From NCBI GenBank assembly GCA_019448385.1, contig JAGTXO010000029.1:248001-312000 (forward strand): DNA of 64,000 bases, given 5' to 3'. Source of the DNA: Diacronema lutheri. Taxonomy: Eukaryota > Haptophyta > Pavlovophyceae > Pavlovales > Pavlovaceae. Positions 20,446 through 29,661 of the stretch are shown here, one piece after another (the stretch's first letter is position 1; each line of letters begins with the position of its first letter). Made by a program: the position numbers and the translations under genes. A model generated the notes under the pieces. That model saw nothing but the letters and a program-made list of their open reading frames with translations. It was not told the origin of the DNA and did no database searches.

Positions 20446-22485
20446 ATGAGCGAGGTTGAGGCGATGAGCGCCAAGGAGCTGCGCGCGCTCATCGAGCGCG
20501 CGGGGATGACGTCCGCCGACTGCATCGAGATGGCGCACGTGCGCGCGCGCGCGCGCGAGGCGAGCGAGCGCCTCGCCGCGCGCGCGCACGCGCCGATGGC
20601 GGAGACCGTCGACCTGACCGGCGGCGACGACGACGCGCTCGAGCCGGCCGTCAAGCGCGCACGGCCGCTGGCGGCCGACTCGGGCGCGCTCGATCTCGGC
20701 GCGCTTCGGCGCGAGCGCGAGGCTCGGCGCGAGCGCGCCGATCCGCCCGCGCCGACGCTGCCGTTTCGGCTCCTGCGCGCGCGCGGCGAGGGCGACGACG
20801 CGCGCGCGCACACGACGACGCTTGAGGAGCTCACGGCCGGCCGCTGGCGGTGGGCGATCTTCTCCAACTACTTGATCTGCCCGGCGTGGCTGGAGAGCGC
20901 GTGCGCCTCGCTCATGTCCTGCCCGCTCGTCGTCCTCGCGCGCGACGAGATTGTGTCGCGCTGGGCCGCGGCGCAGGGCGGGCGCGTGCACGTCGTCGAA
21001 CCGCCGCTTCCGGACAGGTACGGCACAAACCACTCCAAGTTCATCGTGCTCTTCAACGAGGCGGGGATGCGGCTGGTTGTGCATACGGCCAATGCGCTCT
21101 ATCACGACGCGCGCGACATGACGCAGGGCATCTGGTCGCAGGACTTTCCGCGCCGGCCGGCCGGCGCGCCGCGGCCCGCGCCAAGCGCGCTCGGCCAGCT
21201 CGGCGGCGCGCTGCACGCCTACCTCGCGCGCGCCATACGCGCGCCGGTCGACCTCGGCGTGCTCGACGGCACGCCCACAATTGGCGGCGCCGACGCGCTC
21301 CTCGATTTTGATTTCGGCGCGGCCGGCGCGCACCTGTTGGCGTCCGTGCCCGGACGGCACGTGGGTGCGGAGATGGCGCGCTGGGGGCACGTGCAGCTCG
21401 CCCGGCTGCTGCGCGCCGAGCCGGCGCTCGCGGCGCCGCTCGGCCAGAGCAGCGCGACGGCGAGCGAGGTGTGCGCGCACGACGAGCTCGTGCTGCAGTT
21501 CTCGTCGTTCGCGAGCATCGACAAGGCGGGCGCCATGCACGGGGCGGGCGCGTACCTCGCGGAGCTGTGCGACGCCATGTCGTGCAGCCCGGCCGCGGCG
21601 CAGCTGCCCGCTCGCCGGCTGCGCGCGCACATCGTCTGGCCGCTTGTCGACGAGGTGCGCCAGTGTCATATTGGCTACGATGGCGGCGATTCCATCCCGA
21701 GCAACGATGGCGACATGGCGAAAGTGAGCGGCAGCGCGGCGCTGCGCGGCTGCCTGCGCCGCTGGGCGACGGCTGGGCACGCGCTCGGCCGGCAGCGCGT
21801 GACGCCGCATATCAAGTCGTACCTGCGCTTCGACCCGACGTCCAAGCGCGTCGCGTGGGTCGCGCTCACGAGCGCAAACGTGTCAAGGGCCGCGTGGTGC
21901 GCTCGCCGCGCGCGCGCGCCGCGCGTGCCGCGCGCGGCGTGCCAGCCGGCCGACTCACGGGCTTTGCGCGCGCGCGCACCGCCGCCCTCGTGCCGCGCGC
22001 CTCCGCCCGCTGCGGCTGCCCGTGCTTGCTCCAGGGGCATCCTTGAGAAGCACGGGCAGCAGCTGTTCATCAAGTCATACGAACTCGGCGTGCTCATCAC
22101 GCCATCGACGCTTGCAAACGCGCGCGCGCACTCGCCCTTCGACTGCCAGGCGTGCACGCTCGGCGGCGCGGCCGGCGACACGCGCGCGGCCGCCGCGTCG
22201 CCGCAGGCCGCGCCGGGCGCAGTGGCGATGGTGCCCATGCACGAGGGCGCGAGCGAAGAGCGGGCGCGCGCGCTGCTCGCCGCGGGCGCCGCGCCGCTGC
22301 CGCTTCCCTACGCGCTGCTGCCGCCGGCGTATGGGCCGCACGACGAGCCATGGGTCGCCTCCGTCAAGCTGCCCGGCTCGGGGCAGAACGTGCGCAAGGT
22401 GCATGCTCTGCCGGACGCGTGGGGTCGGAGCACGGGAAACGCACAGCTGTACGGGCGCGACAAGGACGGACGCAGCGTGGTATAG
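20446..22485 (+). CDS. TDP1: tyrosyl-DNA phosphodiesterase 1 with N-terminal SAP-like segment
   Basis: TDP1 removes stalled topoisomerase I and other 3' adducts from DNA ends in the nucleus. Predicted exons are 20446-21896 and 22035-22485, giving 633 residues, with a 138-bp intron (GTGCGC...CCAG). Both HKN motifs are present with family spacing. The first has His196, Lys198 (in GTNHSKFIVLF) and Asn216 (in HTANAL). The second has His455, Lys457 (in TPHIKSYLRF) and Asn478 (in TSANVSRAAW). The intron falls inside the Trp codon of the last motif, and joining gives AAWGILEKHGQQLFIKSYELGVL. Residues 1-45 (AKELRALIERAGMTSADCIE) resemble small SAP-like helical motifs; basic and acidic linkers follow. 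The start at 20446 is the first ATG of the SAP-like part. Confidence 0.93.
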   Translation: MSEVEAMSAKELRALIERAGMTSADCIEMAHVRARAREASERLAARAHAPMAETVDLTGGDDDALEPAVKRARPLAADSGALDLGALRREREARRERADPPAPTLPFRLLRARGEGDDARAHTTTLEELTAGRWRWAIFSNYLICPAWLESACASLMSCPLVVLARDEIVSRWAAAQGGRVHVVEPPLPDRYGTNHSKFIVLFNEAGMRLVVHTANALYHDARDMTQGIWSQDFPRRPAGAPRPAPSALGQLGGALHAYLARAIRAPVDLGVLDGTPTIGGADALLDFDFGAAGAHLLASVPGRHVGAEMARWGHVQLARLLRAEPALAAPLGQSSATASEVCAHDELVLQFSSFASIDKAGAMHGAGAYLAELCDAMSCSPAAAQLPARRLRAHIVWPLVDEVRQCHIGYDGGDSIPSNDGDMAKVSGSAALRGCLRRWATAGHALGRQRVTPHIKSYLRFDPTSKRVAWVALTSANVSRAAWCARRARAPRVPRAACQPADSRALRARAPPPSCRAPPPAAAARACSRGILEKHGQQLFIKSYELGVLITPSTLANARAHSPFDCQACTLGGAAGDTRAAAASPQAAPGAVAMVPMHEGASEERARALLAAGAAPLPLPYALLPPAYGPHDEPWVASVKLPGSGQNVRKVHALPDAWGRSTGNAQLYGRDKDGRSVV

Positions 22486-22789
22486 ATACTAACGACGCTT
22501 TCCGACGGGTCAATAGATGGCGTAAACTTTGTAGTGCGCCGTCTCTTGCCCGTCGGCGACACGCGCCGCCGGCCGCCGCTGCCGCAGTGTCGCTGCATTG
22601 TCGCGGGCTCGCAGCCGCACCATGCCGCCGTCGGCCGCGCCGCGCGTCACTTACGAGGGTCGGGCGCGCGCCGCCAGCCCGCCGCGGCCGCCGCGCCTCC
22701 ACCAAACAACCCGATGCAGAGGTTTGCGCGCGCAGCCGCGCCAGCGACCCGTGCCGCGCGCCCGCGCCCCTTTTTTTCATCGCGAGTCA
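22486..22789. other. intergenic TDP1 to AP2 gene
   Basis: Three bases after the TDP1 stop is a diverged copy of the dispersed core (ATACTAACGACGCTTTCC, then GACGGGTCAATAG). The rest is GC-rich and without a recognised signal. A T-run at about 22771 precedes the AP2 gene start. Confidence 0.5.
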
Positions 22790-24121
22790 ATGCACCTAAA
22801 ACCACCTTTACCTCCGGTCTTTATGAGGAGACTGAAAGAGGAAAAAGTAACGAAGCTGCAGTGCATCGCCGACGGCCGGCCGGCCGTCGGCGGCTCACCG
22901 GGCGCGCGAATGGATGATTCGAGCTCACCGGGCGCGCTTGATATCAAGCGCGAGCCGGCGCCGTCGCGCGCCCTCGCGCTGCCCCTGCCCGCAACGCTTG
23001 CGTGGGGCGGAGGCTCCTCGTCGACGGCGCCGCTTGTGCGGCCGCAGCCGTTTGTCGCATCCGCGTCGCGCGCCACGGCGCCGGCGCGCGCAACGCACGG
23101 CTTCACGGGCGTGTACCCGACGAGCTCGGGCGCCAATCCGTTTCAAGCCAAGATCTCGTGGTGCATGGCTGATTATTACCTTGGCGCCTACCCGACCGCC
23201 GAGGCGGCTGCCAAGGCGTACGATTGGGCAGCTCGCCTCATCGGCCGCCGCCTCAACCTGCCGGCGACGGCCGACCTCGGCAACTCGCCGCGCACGCGCG
23301 CGGCGTCGCGGCTGCGCGAAGCCGTCGCTGCTTTTATGGCGGAGTCGCGCAGCCGCGCGGGTGGCAAGCGCGCTCGCCGCGCGGCAACCGACGGCGCGGG
23401 GCCGCCTGCCGCGGATGCGGAGCCGACGCGCGTCGCGAAACGGCCACGCGCGCTCGATCTGCGCGCACCGGAACGCACACCCCGCGTGCAGCCGAGCGCA
23501 CCTGCTGCACAGCCTCGCCGCCGCCGCGCCGACCCGACCCTACCCCCAGGTCCCCGCGGCGCAGCAGCGGCGGCGGCGCGCACTGCGGGCACGCCGGCAG
23601 CCGCGCCAAGCCGCAGCGGCAAGAGGCGCGCAGCCCCTGAACAGCCGGAGGCCGGCGCGACAATCGGCCGGCGGGTGAAGCGGTACATTGGTGTCGCCAC
23701 GCGCGACCATGCCGGCCGCACCACCTCGCTGCCGTGGCGCGCGCAGATCTACGTGGGCAGCGGGCCCGGGTACTATCTCGGAAGCTTCCGGACAAAGCTC
23801 GCGGCCGCGAAGGCCTACGACTGGGCCGCGCGGCTCATCGGCAAGAAGCGGCTCAACTTTGCCGCCGACGTCGACCTGGGCGCGCCGCCGCTGCATGCCT
23901 CGGGCTCGCAGCAGCTTGCGTTGCTCGTGCGGCAGCGCAAGCAGCGCGAGGCGGCGAGCATGCGCGCAAGCGCAAACCATTCGGTGCCTGAGGCACCGGC
24001 GGCCGGCGGCGCCAACGCAGCGCGCGCCACGGCCACGCGCGGGGCGCGCGAGGCACGCCGCGGCGAGAGTACGCGCGCGAAGCACGCGCGGTTGAGAAGC
24101 TTTGAACGTCGGCAAACATGA
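22790..24121 (+). CDS. double AP2/ERF-domain transcription factor
   Basis: This is a single exon of about 443 residues. The first AP2 domain (about 103-158) begins HGFTGVYPTSSG and includes YYLGAYPTAEAAAKAYDWAA. The second (about 297-358) begins KRYIGVATRDHAGR and includes YYLGSFRTKLAAAKAYDWAA. Both keep the YLG and AAKAYDWAA core of the DNA-binding fold. Two AP2 domains recall the AP2 class of plants, but algal lineages have expanded sets of their own. The linker and the tail are basic and Ala-rich and may hold nuclear signals. The start is uncertain: in-frame ATGs are at 22790, 22823 and 22910. Its stop lies 19 bp from the stop of the convergent kinase gene. Confidence 0.85.
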   Translation: MHLKPPLPPVFMRRLKEEKVTKLQCIADGRPAVGGSPGARMDDSSSPGALDIKREPAPSRALALPLPATLAWGGGSSSTAPLVRPQPFVASASRATAPARATHGFTGVYPTSSGANPFQAKISWCMADYYLGAYPTAEAAAKAYDWAARLIGRRLNLPATADLGNSPRTRAASRLREAVAAFMAESRSRAGGKRARRAATDGAGPPAADAEPTRVAKRPRALDLRAPERTPRVQPSAPAAQPRRRRADPTLPPGPRGAAAAAARTAGTPAAAPSRSGKRRAAPEQPEAGATIGRRVKRYIGVATRDHAGRTTSLPWRAQIYVGSGPGYYLGSFRTKLAAAKAYDWAARLIGKKRLNFAADVDLGAPPLHASGSQQLALLVRQRKQREAASMRASANHSVPEAPAAGGANAARATATRGAREARRGESTRAKHARLRSFERRQT

Positions 24122-24140
24122 CAGCAATTTTTTGAGACTT

Positions 24141-26600
24141 TTATTTGCGGACGGATGCGGCCAGCCGACCGGCGGTGATCGCCTTCTTGAAGCGGCGGCC
24201 GGCAATCGACGGCGGCTTGCCCGCTGCGCGCGCGCGCGCGGGCACAGTCGGCGCCGGCGTAGGCTCCACTTGCGGTTGGGGCGTGGGCGCGGCCGGCGCG
24301 GCCGGCGTCTGGACGCATGCGCCGAATGGCGCGAGCAGAACGCTCGACAGGACCTCGACGAGTCCGGCGGGCGGGAGCGCCTCGAGGTCGGAGAGGCGCG
24401 CGAGCCAGCCATTGTGCTCCGCAAAGCGAACACGCACCTTGGCGCCATCGTGCGAGACGGACTGCACCACGCCCACGTGCGCGTGCGTCAGCCCGCCCCA
24501 CCCAAACTGTGGCGACTCGACGTCGGCGCGCACGCGCACGCGCGAGCCGGGCCGAACCGCGTCGGCGACAGGGTCGACTTCGAGATCGGTGTCGCGGCCC
24601 TTCCAACCGTCCTGCTCTGGGAAATCGACCACGTAGACCGGCGTCGACGCGACGAGCGCCCACGCGCGCACGTACCCCACCGACGTGGCGGTGACCGCCG
24701 CCCAGCCGGTCGACGGTTCGGACAGGTCGCGCCGGACTCGCACGGCCTGCCCACACTGCAGCGCGCCGAGCCACGTGCCGCCGTGCGTGACGGCGACGAG
24801 CTCGGCGAGGGGCGCCGCCCACAGCGACTCACCCGGCTTGCCATTCGGGTCGTGCCCAAAGTTGAGCTTCGCGATCCCGTCGTGCGTCACCTCGACGACG
24901 AGGCCGACGCTGCCGGGCTGGACCATGCCCATCCCGAAGCGCGGCTCCTTGACGTGCGGCTTGAGCGAGCAGCGCGCGCCCGGGCGGACGCGCTCTGCCG
25001 TCTCGTCGAGCACCAGGTCGGCCGCGCGACCCACCCACCCGTCCTGCGCGAGGAAGTCGACGACATAGTCACCGTCGTCGTCGCGCTTCTGTACGACGCC
25101 GATGTCGCCCATCGTGACCGCGCCCGCGCCGAGCGACGCGCCGACGACGCGCACGTGGGAGCCGCGCTGGATCGTCGAGTTGGGCCAGAGCGGCTGCTTG
25201 GCCTCCGCCTCCTCGCGCAGCGTCATCTCGAGCATCGCAAGCAGCGCCTGCTTCGCCGCCTCGAGCTGCTCTTCGTCGGAAGCGGCGCCCGGCTGCCAGT
25301 CGCCATCGGATGGGTCGTAACTGTCGAGAGCCAGCACCACTTTGTCAAATGTTGGACGTGACGCGCGGTCGGCGGCGAGGCATGCGCGCACGAGCGCGGC
25401 GAGCTGCGGTGGCAGGTTGGCCGGCAGCGCCGGCTGCCGCCCTTGCTGCACCGCCGAGACGAGCTGCGCCGCGCTTGACACCTCGCCGCGCCACGGCGAC
25501 CCGCCTGCGGCGCGAAACGGCGCCGGCGCGCGCGCGGCGCAAGCGCCGTGAGGGCGGCGAGCGCCGTGAGGGCGGCGAGCGCCGTGAGGGCGCAAGCGCC
25601 GTGAGGGCGGCGAGCGCGCCGCGCCGGTGAGGCGCCACGGATCGCAACGAGGCGGGCGCGCGGCGCGGCGCGCGCGCGCACGGCGCGGCGCGCACCGCCA
25701 AGGACCTCGATGCACAGGCCTCCGAATGCGTACACGTCCGATTTGTCGGAATAGGCGCTGCCCTTTCCCGCGCTTTTTTTGAAGAGCTCGGGCGCCATGA
25801 ACGGGATCGTACTGCGCGGCGCGCGGCGCGCAGCACGGGCGCGCGCGAATCAGAGCCGCGCGCGGCGCGTGGCGCCTGGCGCGCGGCGCAGCTCACCCGG
25901 CCACGTCCGCCTCCGTGTCATCGTCGTCGAGGACGCGGCTGATGCCAAAATCGGCGAGCTTGGCGTGGCCGCCACTGTCGAGGAGCACGTTGTCCGCCTG
26001 CCCGTGCGCGCAGCAGAGGCGCGGCGCGCATGTGTGAGCGCGGCGCGCTGTGCGCCGGCGCGAGGCACGGCGCGCGCGCGCGCGCGCGCGCACTTTGATG
26101 TCGCGGTGGACAATGCCGCGGGCCGTGAGATACTTGCAGCCCTCGGCAACCTGGCCGAGGATGAGAAGGCGCGCGTCGCGCGAGAGCGTGCAGCGCGGCT
26201 TCTCGTCCAACTTGGCGCGCACCGAGCCCTGCGAGCAGAGCTCCATCACGAGGAGGAGGTGCTCGCCCGAGAAGACCGCGCCAAAGACCTGCACGACGCA
26301 CGGGTTGCGCAGGCGCACGGCCACGGCGAGCTCGTCCTCGATCCCGCGCATCGCCGCCTCCTGCCCCAGCGCCTCCACCTTGACCTTCTTCGCGACCACC
26401 TGCCGCTTCGCGTACGTCGCGATGTAGACCTCGCCAAAGCCGCCCTCGCCAATCTTGCGCACGAGCTTGACCTCCTCCGGCTGGATGCGGAACTCGACGA
26501 GGTCGGGCTTGGACGAGCGGCGCGAGCGCGACGACATCGTCCCGCTCGCACTCGACATGGTCGACGCCAGGCTCGCCTTAACGCTCTTGAGGAAGCCCAT
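24141..26600 (-). CDS. protein kinase with four C-terminal HERC2/KEG-like SH3-type repeats
   Basis: Predicted exons on the minus strand are 26600-26094, 25997-25897, 25811-25696 and 25504-24141, giving 695 residues. The kinase (about 45-330) has the Gly loop IGEGGFGEVY, Lys71 in VVAKKV, HRDIK (165-169, split by intron 1), ADNVLLD, DFG at 185-187, TIPFMAPE and DVYAFGGLCIEV. All catalytic residues are present, and it is closest to tyrosine-kinase-like serine/threonine kinases. After it come four repeats of about 60 residues built as VRPGxxV...V..P.FGWGG...H.GVV..V..DG...V.F.E..GW..R..DLE. These match the HERC2-like repeats of plant KEG and the mind-bomb repeats. KEG also has RING and ankyrin domains, which I do not see here. 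An N-terminal MG could be myristoylated. The ATG at 26600 was preferred over a non-ATG extension to 26654. Confidence 0.85.
25543..25613. repeat. 18-bp tandem repeat in kinase intron 3
   Basis: About four copies of GCGCCGTGAGGGCGGCGA (one shortened) lie inside the 191-bp intron 25505-25695, near its acceptor end. Confidence 0.85.
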
Positions 26601-26725
26601 GACGTTGCCCTTGCCGCAGTTGCGGTCGGCGTCCAAATTCCGCTGGCTGCCCAACTTCCGCCAACGTCATGAATTACGAATTCACGGATCAGAAGGTGGA
26701 ATTTTCTGGGACAGGTCCAATAATA

Positions 26726-26872
26726 CTAACAGCGAGGCTGGACAAATAATACTAACGACGCTTACAGGCGGGTCAGCAGGGGGGGACAAACGGAGCAAGC
26801 GAAAGAGAGCGCGCAACGTCGGGCCGAAGTCAGGGCGTCGACCTTGTGCACGCCGGCAGCGGGGACGGCCGG
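26726..26872. mobile_element. second copy of the short TACTAAC element, 12-bp flanking repeat
   Basis: GGTCCAATAATA occurs at 26714-26725 and at 26873-26884 and brackets 147 bp. Inside are the same motifs in the same order as at 19701-19799: TACTAACGACGCTTACAG, GCGGGTCAGCAGG, GACAAACGGAGCAAGCGA, and AACGTCGGGCC. The flanking arms also carry a 9-bp inverted repeat, CCGAAGTCA at 26824 and TGACTTCGG at 26885. A shorter internal repeat (AATAATACTAAC at 26719 and 26746) suggests a nested or duplicated end. Confidence 0.6.
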
Positions 26873-27072
26873 GGTCCAATAATATGACTTCGGCGGCCGC
26901 GGGCTGTGCGCTGGCCCGGCGGCGGCGCGCGCGCGCGCGGAGATTGAGGCGCGCTCGTTGCGCAGCGCGTTCAAGATGCTCGACCCGACATTGCCGTTGC
27001 GCGTGCCGGCGCAACCGCGGGCGGTGCGCTGGCCCGGCCCCCCTCGCGGCCCGACGGCAAACGGCCGTGCAC

Positions 27073-28010
27073 CTGAGTGGATAGAGCGCGTCCTTGTGGA
27101 AGTGGTGGTCGACGGCGGGCGCGAGGCCGCGCTGATCGGCGACGAGCAGCACGAAGAGCTGCCGCACGATGGAGTCGCCCGTGTGCATGAGAGCCCATGA
27201 GCAGACCAGCCACGTAGGCAGCCGAGCGCGTCGACGCGCGTGTGCGCGTGCACCGCGCAGCCGGTCGGGTACGTCGGCGCTTCTCACGTTGTTTACGCGG
27301 CCACGCGGGTCGGTCGGTCGGCTCGCAGCAGTGCGCGCCGCACGCGCGCACATCGCGCCGCGCGTACGCGCACGCCGTCAAGGCGCGTTCGGGAAAGAGC
27401 TGGGAAAGAGCTGGATCGCGTCGTCGCACAGTCCACGCACGCGCGCGCAGCCGGCAAAGTCGCCCCACGAGTCCGGCAGGCACGCGCGCGGCTCGAAACG
27501 CGATTCGCACAGCGCGGCCGCGGCCGACGCGGGCAGCTCGCGCGGCCGCGCGTGGGCGACGGCGCCAATGGCGGCCGTCTCGCCGAGCGCGGCATTCTGC
27601 AGCGAGGGGGCGACCGGCTCGAAGGCGGGCGCGCCCGTCGGCGCCGGCCCGTGCAGCGTGCACACCGCCTGCGCGCGCACTCAGCAATGGTGCGCTGAGC
27701 GGACGCCGAACATGCCGCCCGGCGGGCAGCTGGCGCACGGCTGCCCCACGGCGCGCAGCCCGCGCATCCACGGGCTCGTCGGCTCCGCCGCAAGCGCGCC
27801 GCCCTCGTCCGCGGCCGTCGAGCCGTTGCCGCGTAGCGCGCGCGCCCCGTCGCCGCCCTCGGCCAGCTCAGCGGGCGCGTGCGGCGGCGCGAGGCGCGGC
27901 GCGAGGCGCAAGCTTGCCGGCGCGCAAAACTGCACGGCAAGGTGAAGCCCAAGCCCTGTGCTCACGCTGCCGACGAACGCGTGCGCGCGCGTGAGCACGG
28001 GCGCGCCCAT
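27073..28010 (-). CDS. unresolved multi-exon gene with a GDS motif (possible SGNH-type esterase)
   Basis: Three stretches on this strand look coding. The first runs from the ATG at 28010, with a hydrophobic N-terminal part and ends PCASCPPGGMFGVRSAHHC before an in-frame TGA at 27681. The second continues in the same frame (27680-27378) and contains ACLPDSWGDFAGCARVRGL, a Cys-spaced segment somewhat like ShK-type modules. The third (about 27225-27073) has ALMHTGDSIVRQLFVLLVAD, where GDSxxRQ resembles the nucleophile block of SGNH or TBL-like esterases, and ends at a donor-like GTGCAC. I could not join them with confident splice sites. It starts 53 bp from the divergent bL35 gene, which supports a real 5' end. 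It could also be a decayed gene. Confidence 0.35.
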
Positions 28011-28063
28011 CGTGCCTCGTTCGCCACATTTTCGAGCATCGCCATCGTGCCTCGCTCGCCACG
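28011..28063. promoter_or_regulatory. 53-bp bidirectional start region
   Basis: This is the whole space between the start codon of the minus gene and that of bL35. It contains two near-identical 18-bp copies, ATCGTGCCTCGTTCGCCA and ATCGTGCCTCGCTCGCCA, in direct orientation. The leftmost copy overlaps the minus start codon. A shared core promoter or paired 5' UTR elements are likely; this is inference from position. Confidence 0.45.
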
Positions 28064-28342
28064 ATGTCGTCCGCGGTGCTCCACGCGATGCGCGGCGCGT
28101 GGATGATTCCGCGCGCGAGCGCGAGCGCGCTTGGGCAGCTCGTGCGCACGCTGAAGACCAAGTCGTCGGCGAAGAAGCGCTTCCGCATCACCGGCTCCGG
28201 CCTGCTCACCTTCCGCCGTAGCGGCAAGCACCACAAGATGGTGAAGCGTTCCGTCGGAAACTCGATGAGGCTCGGTCTCGTCGGCACCTTCTCGGCGGTG
28301 GTCTCGAGGCGGCTGCGCAACGCCTTCTTCCCGGGGTTGTAA
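28064..28342 (+). CDS. mitochondrial-type large ribosomal subunit protein bL35
   Basis: It encodes 92 residues. A 30-residue basic leader (MSSAVLHAMRGAWMIPRASA) is followed by the bL35 signature KTKSSAKKRFRITGSG, then a basic helix region with SGKHHKMVKRS and a C terminus ending NAFFPGL. Bacterial bL35 is about 65 residues, so the extra length is the leader. The leader is Arg/Ser/Ala-rich with no hydrophobic signal peptide, which favours the mitochondrion over a secondary plastid. The C-terminal half is more diverged than the signature. Confidence 0.88.
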   Translation: MSSAVLHAMRGAWMIPRASASALGQLVRTLKTKSSAKKRFRITGSGLLTFRRSGKHHKMVKRSVGNSMRLGLVGTFSAVVSRRLRNAFFPGL

Positions 28343-28539
28343 GCCGTCGCCTCGCTTGCCCGCCCCACTCGGCGGGCGGGCGCTGGGCGCTGGCGGGGGC
28401 GAGCGACGGATTGATCTTTTCAGTGACCGATGCGTACTGCCGGAGCCCCGGGCGAGCGCCTACACCACCGGCACGGGGCGCACTCCACGAAAAGTGCACC
28501 GGGTTTCGCACGTCTGCTTGGCTCTCAGCATCTGCGGAG

Positions 28540-29629
28540 TCAGGTGCACACCTCCCAGGCGACGACCCCCTCCGTGGGCGCGTATGCGCACGCGTGCGCG
28601 ACGCCCGGCCGCTCGCGCGCGGCGCGCGCCACGCGCTCCGGCGGCGAGTCATCCGCGGCGGAGGGCGCCGGTCGCACCATGCCGAGCCGCGCGAGCACCG
28701 CGCCCGTCGCGACGCGCGCGCCTGCGCCGCCGGGCGCCGCGGCCGCGGCCACGCGCGCGCACACGCCCTCCGCGGCGGGCGCGCGCGCGCCAAGGCGGGC
28801 GCGCAGCCACGCGCGCGCGCGCGCCCAGCGCGTCGCGCCGCCGGCGCGCATGCGCTCGATCGCGGGCGGGAAGTCATCGGCCGCGAGCGGTGAGCGCGCG
28901 CGCCAGAGCTCTGCGACCGTTTCAGAATCGAGTGGGCCGGTGACCGACGCCGCGCCCTCGCATGCGGCGCGGAGCGGGGCGTAACCGTCGCCGCCGCGCA
29001 GGACGAAGCCAACGGTCGCGAGGCCGTACGTCTCGTCGGGCTGCAGCTCGTGCCCGCTGCCCGCCAGCTCGGCACGCAGCACGCGCGAGCCACGCGGCCG
29101 GTCCGGGTCGTAGCACACGCGAAGTCCGGCGAGCTGCGGAAAGGCGTGCGGCGCGTAGCCCGCGGCAACGAGCCCGTCCTCGTCCGCGCCCGCCTCGCCG
29201 ACGCGCGCGGGGCGCACGGCGCCGAGGCCGTGCTCGAGTGCGGCGAGCAGCGCTCCGCCGCGCAGCGAGCACACGCGCACAGCATCCTGGAAGGGCGTGA
29301 CCGTCAGCACGTCGGCGAGCGTCACGTTGCCCGCCGAAAAGGACGAGCGCGTGCCGCCCGCGTTCTGCAGCCCGACGACCGCGCCGTGCGCGCGCGCGAA
29401 CGACGAGCCGAGCAGCGCGCTCGCGACGAGCATCCCCGCCTTGCAATTCGAGGTGTAGCAGCCGCGGTTGGTAATATCTGTAACGGCCTCGCCCACGACG
29501 GTTCGCTTGTACACGTCGATTGCTGGCGCCGCTTCGGCAACGATGGCGGCGACTGCCTCGTGCGGTGGGTACGAGCCCGCGGGCAGGTCGATCACCTCCA
29601 AGGTCGCGACCGCCGAGACGCGCTCGTCG

Positions 29630-29661
<32 letters not shown>

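Noticed and set aside
27060-27100. tRNA D-arm-like string GAGTGGATAGAGCGCG
   Set aside because: No matching acceptor stem, anticodon arm or T-loop (GGTTCGA) follows. The stretch falls in the GDS-motif coding segment on the other strand.
27681-27720. 36-bp intron to remove the TGA
   Set aside because: A GTCCGC...CAG pair exists around it but would be far shorter than any other intron inferred here (85 bp or more).
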